From positions 62,001-126,000 of the forward strand of contig NZ_AZED01000014.1 in the NCBI RefSeq assembly GCF_001434145.1: a DNA stretch of 64,000 bases, given 5' to 3'. The position numbers were made by a program, and so were the translations under genes. This document shows, piece after piece, positions 30,304-39,049 of the stretch (position 1 is its first letter; the number at the start of each line of letters is the position of its first letter). The stretch is from Lentilactobacillus otakiensis DSM 19908 = JCM 15040 (GTDB lineage Bacteria > Bacillota > Bacilli > Lactobacillales > Lactobacillaceae). The notes beneath the pieces are model-generated. The model was not told the origin of the DNA. It did no database searches and saw nothing but the letters and a program-made list of their open reading frames with translations.

Positions 30304-30332
30304 TTGACGGTTGAGCCGTTTTTAGGTAAACT
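30304..30332 (+). promoter_or_regulatory. Promoter of the methionine T-box transcript
   Basis: TTGACG (30304-30309), 17 bp, and TAAACT (30327-30332). It starts only 7 bp after the gcvH stop, overlapping a small stem that could end gcvH. Confidence 0.75.
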
Positions 30333-30338
30333 ATCTAA

Positions 30339-30620
30339 TAGTTTGATGATAGAAAAATTACAAGATGAGTAGACAATTAGAGGTTGTCAAGAGAGCCCGG
30401 ATGGTGTGAAAGGGTGAATTAAATTTGTCGAAGATGGTCTTGATTAAAAATGTATCGGTGAGCTAATGTAAGCCGATAATGGGTAACGACCATTATTTCG
30501 TTGAGTATAAACATACTCATGAGGTTATTATTGAAAAATAATAACGAATAAAGGTGGTACCGCGAGCTTTTCGTCCTTTATAAGTCGTTTACGATTTATA
30601 AAAGGATGAAAAGCTTTTTT
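30339..30620 (+). ncRNA. T-box leader, methionine specific
   Basis: The T-box sequence AGGTGGTACCGCG is at 30552-30564. Its UGGU bulge matches a tRNA with discriminator A. Stem I is seen with GACAA/TTGTC above the specifier loop and a 3' strand GAAG-ATG-GTC. The likely specifier is ATG (30434-30436), fitting methionine. The terminator (30565-30620) is a long stem ending AAGCTTTTTT. Uncharged tRNA-Met stabilises the antiterminator, so metNIQ is expressed when methionine is short. Confidence 0.92.
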
Positions 30621-30641
30621 GTATATTAAGGGGTGAAAAGA

Positions 30642-31676
30642 TTGATTCGATTTAAAAATGTATCCAAGCAATACAGCACCAAAGACGGTGGTCTAACTGC
30701 CGTCAATGACGTTAATATTGAAATTAACGATGGCGAGATTTTTGGAATCGTCGGTTATTCCGGTGCTGGGAAAAGCACCTTGGTGAGAATGCTCGACGGA
30801 CTGGAAGCACCATCTACCGGTGAAATTGATATTAATGGGACCGATGTCGCCAAGCTGCAAGGCAGTCAGTTACGTAAACAGCGTCAAAAGATCGGAATGA
30901 TCTTCCAACATTTCAATTTATTGTGGTCCAGGACCGTTTTGGACAACATTGCATTACCACTTGAGATCGCTAAAGTTCCCAAGGCCAAGCGAAAGCAGCG
31001 GGCTGAAGAACTAATCAAATTAGTCGGTTTACAAGGACGTGAGCATTCTTATCCTTCAGAATTATCTGGTGGTCAGAAACAACGGGTTGGGATTGCCAGA
31101 GCATTGGCCAACGAACCAACTATCTTAATTTCTGATGAAGCAACTAGTGCTTTGGATCCCGATACTACTAATGAAGTGCTGGATTTACTGTTGAAGATCA
31201 ACAAAGAAATGAACTTGACAATTTTGCTCATTACCCACGAAATGCACGCGATCGCTAAAGTTTGTGAGCGCGTGGCTGTCATGGATAGCGGCAGTGTGGT
31301 TGAGACTGGTTCGGTGTTTGAAGTCTTTCGTCATCCACAACAAGAGATCACCAAGAAATTTGTTAGCGAAGAATTCACACCGCAACAAAGTGACAACACA
31401 ATGACGTTGGATGAATTAGTTCAGAAATATCCGGAAGGCCAAATTATTCGGTTGGTCTTTCATGGCCCACAGGCCGAATTGCCAATTGTTTCAGATGTTG
31501 TGAAACGTTTTCCAGACTTAACCGTCAGCATTATTTCCGGAGCGATTCATCAAACTCAGGAAGGGGCTCTGGGATCGTTGGATCTTCAATTTGTTGGTGA
31601 TGAGGGCCAAATCAATGACGCCCTGGCATATCTTAAAAAGATGCGTGTTGGAACCGAGGTGATTCATCATGGGTAA
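30642..31676 (+). CDS. metN: Methionine ABC transporter ATP-binding protein
   Basis: 344 residues from TTG 30642, just after AGGGGTG. Walker A GYSGAGKST, signature LSGGQKQR, Walker B ILISDEATSALD. The C-terminal ACT-like NIL domain (about 260-344) binds methionine and gives feedback. Overlaps metI by 8 bp. D- and L-methionine import. Confidence 0.95.
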   Translation: MIRFKNVSKQYSTKDGGLTAVNDVNIEINDGEIFGIVGYSGAGKSTLVRMLDGLEAPSTGEIDINGTDVAKLQGSQLRKQRQKIGMIFQHFNLLWSRTVLDNIALPLEIAKVPKAKRKQRAEELIKLVGLQGREHSYPSELSGGQKQRVGIARALANEPTILISDEATSALDPDTTNEVLDLLLKINKEMNLTILLITHEMHAIAKVCERVAVMDSGSVVETGSVFEVFRHPQQEITKKFVSEEFTPQQSDNTMTLDELVQKYPEGQIIRLVFHGPQAELPIVSDVVKRFPDLTVSIISGAIHQTQEGALGSLDLQFVGDEGQINDALAYLKKMRVGTEVIHHG

Positions 31677-32364
31677 TACAACCGGATTTAAATCATATTT
31701 CCAATTTAATAATGTGGATTGGGGTTCGATGATGTCGGCGACTTGGGAAACAGTTTGGATGACCCTGCTATCAATGGTTGCAATTGTTATTTTAGGGATT
31801 ATTCTTGGGCTCATCTTATACGAAACTCGCAATAAGCCTGGAATTGGCTATCGGATTTTGAACTGGATTGTCGGATTATTTGTCAACATTTTCCGGTCAA
31901 TTCCATTTATCATTCTGATTATCTTGTTGCTGCCAATTACCATGAAACTGGCTGGAACGATTATTGGTCCGCGGGCCGCATTACCATCGTTGATCATTTC
32001 TGCTGCACCATTTTACGCACGGATGGTTGAATCTTACTTCCGAGAAGTCGATTCAGGCGTTTTGGAAGCTGCTGAATCCATGGGTGCTACTACCTGGGGA
32101 ATTATTACCAAGGTGCTGCTACCGGAGAGTAAGCCGGCGTTGATTGCCGGTGCGACGGTGACCACGATTTCACTGATTGGGTACACCGCTATGGCTGGTG
32201 CTATCGGAGCCGGTGGCTTGGGAAACTTAGCGTATCAAGATGGCTTCCAAGCCAGTAACAATACCGTGACTCTGGTCGCAACTGTCATCATTTGTTTATT
32301 TGTCTTTATCGTTCAGTTTATCGGCGATGTTTTTGTTAAGATCACTGATAAACGGACACTATAA
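31669..32364 (+). CDS. metI: Methionine ABC transporter permease
   Basis: 231 residues with five to six transmembrane helices and the EAA coupling loop EAAESMGATTWGIITKVLLP. It forms the channel with MetN. Confidence 0.95.
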   Translation: MGNTTGFKSYFQFNNVDWGSMMSATWETVWMTLLSMVAIVILGIILGLILYETRNKPGIGYRILNWIVGLFVNIFRSIPFIILIILLLPITMKLAGTIIGPRAALPSLIISAAPFYARMVESYFREVDSGVLEAAESMGATTWGIITKVLLPESKPALIAGATVTTISLIGYTAMAGAIGAGGLGNLAYQDGFQASNNTVTLVATVIICLFVFIVQFIGDVFVKITDKRTL

Positions 32365-32382
32365 TATTTGGGAGGGTTTCAA

Positions 32383-33213
32383 ATGAAGAAGAAATTATTG
32401 AGTTTATTCGCAGTTGTCTTTACGGCCTTTTTGCTGGTTGGCTGTTCATCATCATCAAATTCTGGTAAAAAGATGACCACTTTAAAGATTGGTGCTTCCG
32501 CTGTTCCACACGCCCAGATTTTACGGCATGTTGCTCCTGAACTGAAAAAGGAAGGGGTTAACCTTAAAATCACCACGTTCCAAGATTACGTAATGCCTAA
32601 CAAGGCACTTGCCAATGGTGAACTGGATGCCAACTACTTCCAGCACGTTCCTTTCTTGGAACAATGGAATAAGCAAAATCATGGTACCTTAGTTAATGCC
32701 GGTGGCGTTCATTTGGAACCAATCGCTGTATTTTCGAAGAAGGTTAAGAAGCTTCAAGACCTCAAGAAGGGTGCTACCATTATTGTCAGCAGCAACGTTC
32801 CTGACTATGGCCGAATCCTCCAGATCTTCAAGGATGCAGGCTTGATCACACTGAAGAAGGGCATTGATATTACGACAGCCAACTTTAGTGATATCGCTTC
32901 AAACCCACGTGACTTGAAGTTCAAGCATAGTTACGAGCCAAAACTTTTACCAACCATTTACAAGAACGGTGAAGGTGATGCGGTCGTCATTAACGCCAAC
33001 TATGCTGTTGGTGCTGGCTTGAACCCAATCAAGCAATCAATTGCCATTGAAAAACGAGACTCACCATACGTCAACATTATTGCAACTCGCAAAGGTGACC
33101 AGAAGAAGCCAGCTATTAAGAAGCTAGTTAAAGTTCTCCAATCAACCAAGACACAAAAATGGATCTTGCATCACTACAAGGGTGCTGTGCTTCCAGAAAA
33201 GAATGTTAAGTAA
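32383..33213 (+). CDS. metQ: Methionine-binding lipoprotein
   Basis: 276 residues from ATG 32383 (RBS GGGAGGG). Lipobox LLVGCSSSS. The mature NlpA/MetQ domain contains IGASAVPHAQIL and DANYFQHVPFLEQW. It delivers methionine to MetNI at the cell surface. Third gene of the T-box-controlled unit. Confidence 0.95.
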   Translation: MKKKLLSLFAVVFTAFLLVGCSSSSNSGKKMTTLKIGASAVPHAQILRHVAPELKKEGVNLKITTFQDYVMPNKALANGELDANYFQHVPFLEQWNKQNHGTLVNAGGVHLEPIAVFSKKVKKLQDLKKGATIIVSSNVPDYGRILQIFKDAGLITLKKGIDITTANFSDIASNPRDLKFKHSYEPKLLPTIYKNGEGDAVVINANYAVGAGLNPIKQSIAIEKRDSPYVNIIATRKGDQKKPAIKKLVKVLQSTKTQKWILHHYKGAVLPEKNVK

Positions 33214-33225
33214 TTAATATCAATT

Positions 33226-33296
33226 AAAGGCTGTCCGCTATATACTTGAGTTAGTAGAACCATTACTAATTCGCTTATATAGGGGGCGGCTTTTTT
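33226..33296 (+). terminator. metQ terminator, overlapping the next RBS region
   Basis: A 19-bp stem with one mismatch (33226-33244 with 33275-33293) runs into a T run. The 3' arm includes GGGGGC, the RBS of the following gene, and the T run contains its TTG start. Confidence 0.75.
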
Positions 33297-34164
33297 GAAA
33301 GAAAAAAATGTATTTCATGTGAATGGTTATCTCGGATTAATTGCGGTCATCATATTATTGGGTGTTGGAGGTTATCTGCTCTGGGCCGGTAGTGAGAGTG
33401 GCTCGGTCATGTCCATTGTTTTGGGGAGTGTCATCATTATCCTTGATTTGTTGTTTGCCAGTTCTCTGACAATTATTCAACCCAACGAAGCCAAGGTGCT
33501 TACTTTCTTTGGTAACTATATTGGTACCATTCGGGCACCGGGTTTGTTTATGACTGTGCCATTGACCAGCAAACAAACAATCTCATTGCGAGTTCGAAAC
33601 TTTAACAGTCAGATTATCAAGGTTAATGATTCAAAAGGTAATCCTGTCGAAATTGCGGCTGTGATTGTCTACAAGGTTGTTGATTCAGCCAAAGCCATTT
33701 TTAACGTGGAAGATTATGAACAATTTGTCGAGATTCAAAGTGAATCAGCAATTCGACATATTGCCAGTCAATATCCATACGATAGTTTTGATGAAAAAAC
33801 CGATATTTTGACGTTGAGAGGTAATGCGACAGAGGTATCGGAAGCGCTGACTGCTGAACTGCAGGATCGACTTGAAGTTGCTGGATTGACTATCTTGGAG
33901 ACTCGACTAACCCATTTGGCATATGCAACCGAAATTGCCAGTGCCATGCTTCAGCGTCAACAAGCAACGGCGATCTTGTCCGCTCGTAAAATAATTGTCC
34001 AAGGAGCCGTCGAGATATCCAAGGCAGCTGTTTCCCAGCTGCAGCACGATATCAGTATCGATATTCCAGACGAAAAAAAGATTCAAATGATTAACAATGT
34101 GCTAGTTTCGATTATTACCGAACGGGGAACCCAGAATGTGATTAACACGGACAATATCAAATAA
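33295..34164 (+). CDS. SPFH/Band 7 domain membrane protein
   Basis: 289 residues from TTG 33295. Two hydrophobic segments (about 9-30 and 38-58) precede an SPFH domain (about 60-250) starting with TIIQPNEAKVLTFFGNYIGT. A coiled-coil-like region follows, with LQRQQATAILSARKIIVQGAV. Such proteins form membrane scaffolds. The role here is unknown; it is encoded between the methionine and bacitracin-type transporter loci. The start lies within the preceding terminator. Confidence 0.85.
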   Translation: MKEKNVFHVNGYLGLIAVIILLGVGGYLLWAGSESGSVMSIVLGSVIIILDLLFASSLTIIQPNEAKVLTFFGNYIGTIRAPGLFMTVPLTSKQTISLRVRNFNSQIIKVNDSKGNPVEIAAVIVYKVVDSAKAIFNVEDYEQFVEIQSESAIRHIASQYPYDSFDEKTDILTLRGNATEVSEALTAELQDRLEVAGLTILETRLTHLAYATEIASAMLQRQQATAILSARKIIVQGAVEISKAAVSQLQHDISIDIPDEKKIQMINNVLVSIITERGTQNVINTDNIK

Positions 34165-34184
34165 ATTAGAAATTGGCACCTACT

Positions 34185-34218
34185 AAAACCAGCAACTTCA
34201 AAATGTTGCTGGTTTTTT
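34185..34218 (+). terminator. Terminator after the SPFH gene
   Basis: AAAACCAGCAAC pairs with GTTGCTGGTTTT, followed by T. Confidence 0.9.
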
Positions 34219-34219
34219 C

Positions 34220-34272
34220 TTGACAATTTGATTAGTTACTCATATAGTTAGTTACACAAGTAATTAACTAAC
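34220..34272 (+). promoter_or_regulatory. Promoter with overlapping operator of the double ABC locus
   Basis: TTGACA (34220-34225), 17 bp, TATAGT (34243-34248) is a strong promoter. Overlapping and just after the -10 is a dyad GTTAGTTA (34247-34254) / TAACTAAC (34265-34272). The same TTAGTTAC motif occurs at 34232-34239 and 34248-34255. Binding by the GntR-family repressor encoded downstream is inferred. Confidence 0.75.
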
Positions 34273-34287
34273 ACACGGAGGAAAACA

Positions 34288-35040
34288 ATGACAACTAAAA
34301 TCGTCCAAACAGAAGATTTACACAAAACATATGACAAAGACAGTGCCAAGCCTTACGAAGCTTTGAAGGGCATTAGCTTGTCGGTTAACGAAGGGGAGTT
34401 TGTTGGTATTATGGGTGCGTCTGGGTCCGGTAAGACCACTTTGTTGAATATTCTGGCCACTCTTGACCAACCAACCAGTGGTTCTGTTGAAATTGATGGT
34501 CAAGATGTCACTCATTTGACTGCTAACCAGATGGCCGATTTCCGTTCAAAAAAACTGGGCTTTATTTTCCAAGACTTCAACTTACTTGAAACCTTGACTG
34601 CCCAAGAAAACATTGCCTTGCCGCTATCATTACAGAATGCCAAGGCTGCCACTATTCAGACAGCAGTTAAAACCGCCGCCGGCAAGTTGGGGATTGAAGA
34701 CCTGCTTGGAAAATACCCAACCCAATTATCTGGCGGCCAAAAGCAACGAGTCGCTGCTGCCAGAGCACTGGTGTCCAATCCGTCGATTATCTTTGGTGAC
34801 GAACCAACTGGAGCTTTGGATTCGACAAATGCTCGCGAACTGCTTGATACTTTAACGAATATCAATCAGCAGGGCGTTTCTATTTTACTGGTAACCCACG
34901 ATCCGTTCTCTGCCAGTTTCTGTAAGCGAATTTTGTTCATTAAGGATGGCAAAATTGGGGATGAAATCGACGCTGGTGACAAGAGTCGAAACGAATTCTA
35001 CCAGGAAATTCTTGAAAAATTAGGAACGTTTGAACAGTAG
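34288..35040 (+). CDS. ABC transporter ATP-binding protein (BceA/LolD-type)
   Basis: 250 residues. Walker A GASGSGKTT, signature LSGGQKQR, Walker B IIFGDEPTGALD. The closest family is the ATPases that partner FtsX-type permeases in antimicrobial peptide detoxification. RBS GGAGG. First gene of a five-gene unit; the permease follows 17 bp later. No BceRS-type two-component system is adjacent. Substrate unknown. Confidence 0.88.
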   Translation: MTTKIVQTEDLHKTYDKDSAKPYEALKGISLSVNEGEFVGIMGASGSGKTTLLNILATLDQPTSGSVEIDGQDVTHLTANQMADFRSKKLGFIFQDFNLLETLTAQENIALPLSLQNAKAATIQTAVKTAAGKLGIEDLLGKYPTQLSGGQKQRVAAARALVSNPSIIFGDEPTGALDSTNARELLDTLTNINQQGVSILLVTHDPFSASFCKRILFIKDGKIGDEIDAGDKSRNEFYQEILEKLGTFEQ

Positions 35041-35057
35041 TCAATCAAAGGAGCTTA

Positions 35058-36887
35058 GTGATGTTATTTAAAATTTCAATTTCAGGAATCAAGGCTCGTT
35101 GGAAAGATTATCTGGTGTTATTTTCTGGGATGATCATCACCACCGCCATTTTTTATATGTTTGAAGCCATTTCGACTAATGATAAGTTCACCACCAGCAG
35201 TCCGGTCGGGCAAAATGCCAAGATTGTTTTCATCTTCGGCTCAATTTTGTTGGCAATCATTACGTTGGTGTACGTGTTTTATGCCAACAATTTTCTGATG
35301 AGCATGCGGAAACACGACTATGGCTTGTTTATGATGCTGGGTGCCAAATCTGGCATCATCAGCAAGTTGATCATATTGGAAACAATTGCAATTGGTTTAA
35401 TCTCATCAGTTGTTGGAATTATTATTGGCATTGGTTTCACTCAGGTTCTCAGTCATTTTCTAGCAAAACTGATTCACATGTCATTAACTAATTTCTCGGC
35501 ATTCTACATGCCGGCAGTTTGGACAACGATCATCATGTTCTTGGTGCTGTTCATTGTCGCTGGCTTCTTGAACGCTAGAACTTTCGTCAAGACATCAGCT
35601 CTTGAACTATTACATTCTGGCCAGCAGAGTGATTGGAAGCAGCCTAAGTCACTGACCCTTTGGATTCAAGCAATCTTAGGAGTGGGCTTATTAGCTGGTG
35701 GTTACTATGCGATGTACGACATTCAACGCCTTAAATTAATGGCGATTGCGATTGGCTTGTTCACAATTGTTTTAGGAACTTACTTCGTGTTCAACTCATT
35801 TTTTGTGATGTTACTACAGGCATTCCAGCGTTCAAGCCTGAGTACCAAAGGGTTGAATAGTTTTACCCTGGCACAACTCAAATTTAGAATTCGGGATTAC
35901 ACCAAAATTCTCTCAGTTGTCTCACTGCTGTTTGCGTTGGCACTTGGAGCAATTACCGTTGGAACCGGTTTTCAAAACATGGTTCCCAAATTAGCCTCCG
36001 GGAATGGTTACTATTCAGTCGCCATTACTAATCCCAACGACCGGATGAACTCATTGGTCAATCAAATTAAAGATAAATCAACGATCACTTATCAACAAAA
36101 AGTTGATCCACAGGCCAAGCGAGTCTATTACCGTGCCGATCAGCTGCAACAACAACCTTTGAAGTATTCTGAGTTTGTCGATCGGGCAGCTCTGAAATCT
36201 AAAGTATCCACTTCAAAGCTTGCCGAATTTAAGCACGTTGATTCAGAGGCCTATCAGGAACTATCGAGTTTGCAGATACCTAAGGTAAAAGCCTACCAAA
36301 TTAAGGTTGTGAGCGCCCAGACCTTTAACCAAATCAACACCCGAACCAACAAATTGCTGCTGGTTCGCGCAAATAACATGGACGCTGCCGCAACGCCATT
36401 GACTAAAATCACTAACATTCAATCTAAACAATATGGTGATCAAAACGGCCAATTGGTTGGTGGTTCATTCACGATGTACCAATTGTTAAAGAGTGTCTTC
36501 GGAAGTCTTGAGTTTATGGGGATTTTCTTGGGGATTGCCTTTCTTGCCATGCTTGCCAGCTGCTTGATGTTTAAGATTTTGAGTGGGGCAGCTAGTGATA
36601 AGGTTCGTTTTGACATGTTAAACAAGATTGGAACCCGGCGGGCAGTCTTGAATCGTTCAATTATTGTTCAGATTCTTGGCTTGTTTGCCCTTCCAGGAAT
36701 TTTGGGGATCATCGATGTTGCCTTTGGCCTTCAAATGTTTTCACGTGGTGGATTACTGGTGGGTGGTGCTTACCAAACCTTTGGCATTACCACACTTGGT
36801 TTCTTGATTCTTTACCTGATTTATTTTGCGGTCACTGTATTGATCTATTCAAGAATTGTCGTCCCAAAGACAAAGGTGGAGCGTTAA
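35058..36887 (+). CDS. FtsX-type ABC permease (BceB-like)
   Basis: 609 residues with about ten transmembrane helices. The large extracellular segment between residues about 310 and 475 is typical of BceB-like permeases that sense or move cell-wall-active peptides. FtsX domains flank it. RBS AAAGGAGC. It works with the preceding ATPase. Its TAA stop abuts the ATG of a 13-codon frame. Confidence 0.88.
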   Translation: MMLFKISISGIKARWKDYLVLFSGMIITTAIFYMFEAISTNDKFTTSSPVGQNAKIVFIFGSILLAIITLVYVFYANNFLMSMRKHDYGLFMMLGAKSGIISKLIILETIAIGLISSVVGIIIGIGFTQVLSHFLAKLIHMSLTNFSAFYMPAVWTTIIMFLVLFIVAGFLNARTFVKTSALELLHSGQQSDWKQPKSLTLWIQAILGVGLLAGGYYAMYDIQRLKLMAIAIGLFTIVLGTYFVFNSFFVMLLQAFQRSSLSTKGLNSFTLAQLKFRIRDYTKILSVVSLLFALALGAITVGTGFQNMVPKLASGNGYYSVAITNPNDRMNSLVNQIKDKSTITYQQKVDPQAKRVYYRADQLQQQPLKYSEFVDRAALKSKVSTSKLAEFKHVDSEAYQELSSLQIPKVKAYQIKVVSAQTFNQINTRTNKLLLVRANNMDAAATPLTKITNIQSKQYGDQNGQLVGGSFTMYQLLKSVFGSLEFMGIFLGIAFLAMLASCLMFKILSGAASDKVRFDMLNKIGTRRAVLNRSIIVQILGLFALPGILGIIDVAFGLQMFSRGGLLVGGAYQTFGITTLGFLILYLIYFAVTVLIYSRIVVPKTKVER

Positions 36888-36929
36888 ATGAAAGAAATTA
36901 TAGAATGGGTTGATAAATATGAAATTTGA
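36888..36929 (+). CDS. 13-codon leader frame
   Basis: ATG 36888, directly after the permease stop, opens MKEIIEWVDKYEI and ends inside the following GntR gene. There is no separate RBS. It might couple translation from the permease to the regulator gene, which itself has a weak RBS. It may also be chance. Confidence 0.25.
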   Translation: MKEIIEWVDKYEI

Positions 36930-37287
36930 ATTTAACAGTTCGGAGCCCATCTACCGCCAAGTTGCTGAACAAATTGAGGACGCAATTGCTTCGGGCGGAT
37001 TCGCTGAGGGCGATCAAATTCCATCTACAACCGAAATCTCGAAAGAATTTCACATTAATCCGGCGACCGTTTTGAAGGGTATGAACATTGTCGTTTCAAA
37101 GAATTTAATTGAAAAACGTCGTGGTCTGGGGATGTTTGTTCAAGCTGGGGCTCAAAAACGGATTCTGGCTGAGAAACGTGATACCTTTTTTGATGAATTT
37201 GTTGAAAATTTAGTTCGGGAAGCCCAGAACTTGGATATTTCTGAGGATGAGTTGTTAACATTAGTGAAAAGAGGGTACCAGCAATGA
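36919..37287 (+). CDS. GntR-family regulator, YtrA subfamily
   Basis: 122 residues from ATG 36919. The winged helix (about 8-75) has EPIYRQVAEQIEDAI and the GntR signature QIPSTTEISKEFHINPATV. A short C-terminal helical region (about 85-120) in place of an effector domain marks the YtrA subfamily, usually linked to ABC transporters. It overlaps the next ATPase gene (ATGA). Likely represses the promoter at 34220. Confidence 0.92.
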   Translation: MKFEFNSSEPIYRQVAEQIEDAIASGGFAEGDQIPSTTEISKEFHINPATVLKGMNIVVSKNLIEKRRGLGMFVQAGAQKRILAEKRDTFFDEFVENLVREAQNLDISEDELLTLVKRGYQQ

Positions 37288-38165
37288 GTGTATTGGAAGT
37301 GAACCACATCTCAAAATCTTTTGGATCAAAACATGTCTTATCAGACATTAATTTGACCTTTGAAGATAACAAAATCTATGGGTTGCTCGGTCGAAACGGT
37401 GCCGGTAAAAGCACGTTATTGAGCATTATGACCAACCGGAATTTTGCCGACAACGGCGAAGTTAAAATTGATTCAGAAGATGTTAGCGATAATGACTCCA
37501 AGCTGGGCCTGATGTATTTGATGAGTGAAGTAAATCTGTATGCCGATGGCTGGAAATTGACGCAGATCATGAAAGATTCCGAATCATTATATGGCGGCTT
37601 TGATCATCAATTGGCCGATCATTTGATTCAGGAGTTTGGATTGGATGTTAATCAGAAGTTCGGTAAGTTATCTACCGGGTATAATTCAATTTTTAAATTA
37701 ATTTTGGCATTGTGCCTTCCGGTGCGGTTTGTTCTTTTGGACGAACCGGTGTTGGGATTGGATGCAAATCATCGCGAGCTGTTTTATAGCGAGTTGATTC
37801 AGTCATATTCAGATAATCCACGGACCTTTATCATCTCGACTCATCTGATTGAGGAAGTTGCCAATATCATTAGCGACGTTATTGTCCTTGACCAGGGACG
37901 GGTGATTTTAAACCAGCCGGTAGAGGATGTCTTGGCAAAGACTCATTCAGTGGTTGGCCCACAAAAAGATGTTGAGCAGTATACCAAGGGCTTGAATGTC
38001 ATTGGTCACGATATGATGGGCACAATCCGGGCCAACTATGTCTATGGCGATTTGGACGACCGCATTCTTCCCGACACCGTTCAGCTGTCAAACTTTGATT
38101 TACAAAAGTTGTTTATTTTCCTAACCAATCAATATGAGGGGAGTGGCAAGAATGAAAACAAATAA
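37284..38165 (+). CDS. ABC transporter ATP-binding protein
   Basis: 293 residues. Walker A GRNGAGKST, a degenerate signature LSTGYNSIFKL, and Walker B VLLDEPVLGLD. This is typical of ATPases paired with YtrA regulators. The C-terminal third is an accessory region. It overlaps its permease gene by 14 bp. Confidence 0.9.
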   Translation: MSVLEVNHISKSFGSKHVLSDINLTFEDNKIYGLLGRNGAGKSTLLSIMTNRNFADNGEVKIDSEDVSDNDSKLGLMYLMSEVNLYADGWKLTQIMKDSESLYGGFDHQLADHLIQEFGLDVNQKFGKLSTGYNSIFKLILALCLPVRFVLLDEPVLGLDANHRELFYSELIQSYSDNPRTFIISTHLIEEVANIISDVIVLDQGRVILNQPVEDVLAKTHSVVGPQKDVEQYTKGLNVIGHDMMGTIRANYVYGDLDDRILPDTVQLSNFDLQKLFIFLTNQYEGSGKNENK

Positions 38166-38925
38166 AGTTACTAAATTTTTGTTTCGCCGACAAGTCATCG
38201 GTTTGGCAGAAATGTACTTATTCTTGTTTGCTGCCTTCTTAATCCTGCCGTTTCTCTTTTCCGCTATTTCAGGCTCTTTAGACGACTATTCATTGTCACA
38301 ACAGATGCAGGGATCTTGGGTGACAGCCGCCTTTGGTGTGTATATGTTTGCCATTTCAACACTTTCCTACGAAAACTTTAAATTCTTAATTCAAAACGGC
38401 ATATCACGGCCGACGTTCTTTAATGCTCAAATTGTTGTCAATGGTTTGCTGATTTTGATTGGAAATACGTTTAACCTGGTCTACCAGTATTTGGTATTGA
38501 TGCCGCTGGTTCACGCCCGCAACACCAACATTTTTATGTCTTCGTACTCTGGATACATTCATAATTCAATTCTGGACTTTATCGCAAACTTCATTTTTAG
38601 CGGCCTCTTATTAGTGGTGGGGGCGCTCTTTGGAATGGTAATCGGTAATTTCTTAACGCTTTTTTCAAAGTTTGTCCAACGGATTATCCTGATCGCCACA
38701 CCGGTAATCGGCTATATTACATTGATGTATACTGCCTCCAGAGTGATTTTAGACCGTAATTTTCAAATGACCTGGGTCGCTAATTTTGCCAAATTTATTC
38801 TAGGCTATCGGGCCACAGGATCCTATGATCCATTTCCAATGATTGTTGCAATGGTTGTGATCGCAGTGGTCATGCTGCTGATTACCCGCTATCTGTTCAG
38901 TAAGAAGCAGTTAAAACGTGAATAA
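38152..38925 (+). CDS. ABC transporter permease
   Basis: 257 residues from ATG 38152, within the end of the ATPase gene, with RBS GAGGGGAGTGG. Six transmembrane helices (for example near residues 15-40, 55-75, 95-115, 135-165, 175-195, 220-240). No family motif beyond an ABC-2-like topology. Partner of the preceding ATPase. Last gene of the locus. Confidence 0.82.
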   Translation: MKTNKVTKFLFRRQVIGLAEMYLFLFAAFLILPFLFSAISGSLDDYSLSQQMQGSWVTAAFGVYMFAISTLSYENFKFLIQNGISRPTFFNAQIVVNGLLILIGNTFNLVYQYLVLMPLVHARNTNIFMSSYSGYIHNSILDFIANFIFSGLLLVVGALFGMVIGNFLTLFSKFVQRIILIATPVIGYITLMYTASRVILDRNFQMTWVANFAKFILGYRATGSYDPFPMIVAMVVIAVVMLLITRYLFSKKQLKRE

Positions 38926-38958
38926 TTGGTAACTATGAGGTCAAACTAAAAAAGCAAT

Positions 38959-38972
38959 GAGAAGCGTTTGCA
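38959..38972. promoter_or_regulatory. cre-like site upstream of ddl
   Basis: GAGAAGCGTTTGCA resembles the CcpA cre consensus with two mismatches at the 5' end. It lies about 80 bp before ddl. Low confidence. Confidence 0.25.
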
Positions 38973-39049
38973 AATGTTTTCAACTATGAACTTCCGTGAT
39001 ATACTTAAGTTTCTGGAAACTATACGAATTTATAAAAGGATGAGAATTC

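Noticed and set aside
30298-30320. A separate strong terminator for gcvH
   Set aside because: Only a four-base ACGG-TTGA-CCGT-like stem with T is visible, and it overlaps the T-box promoter; too weak to list.
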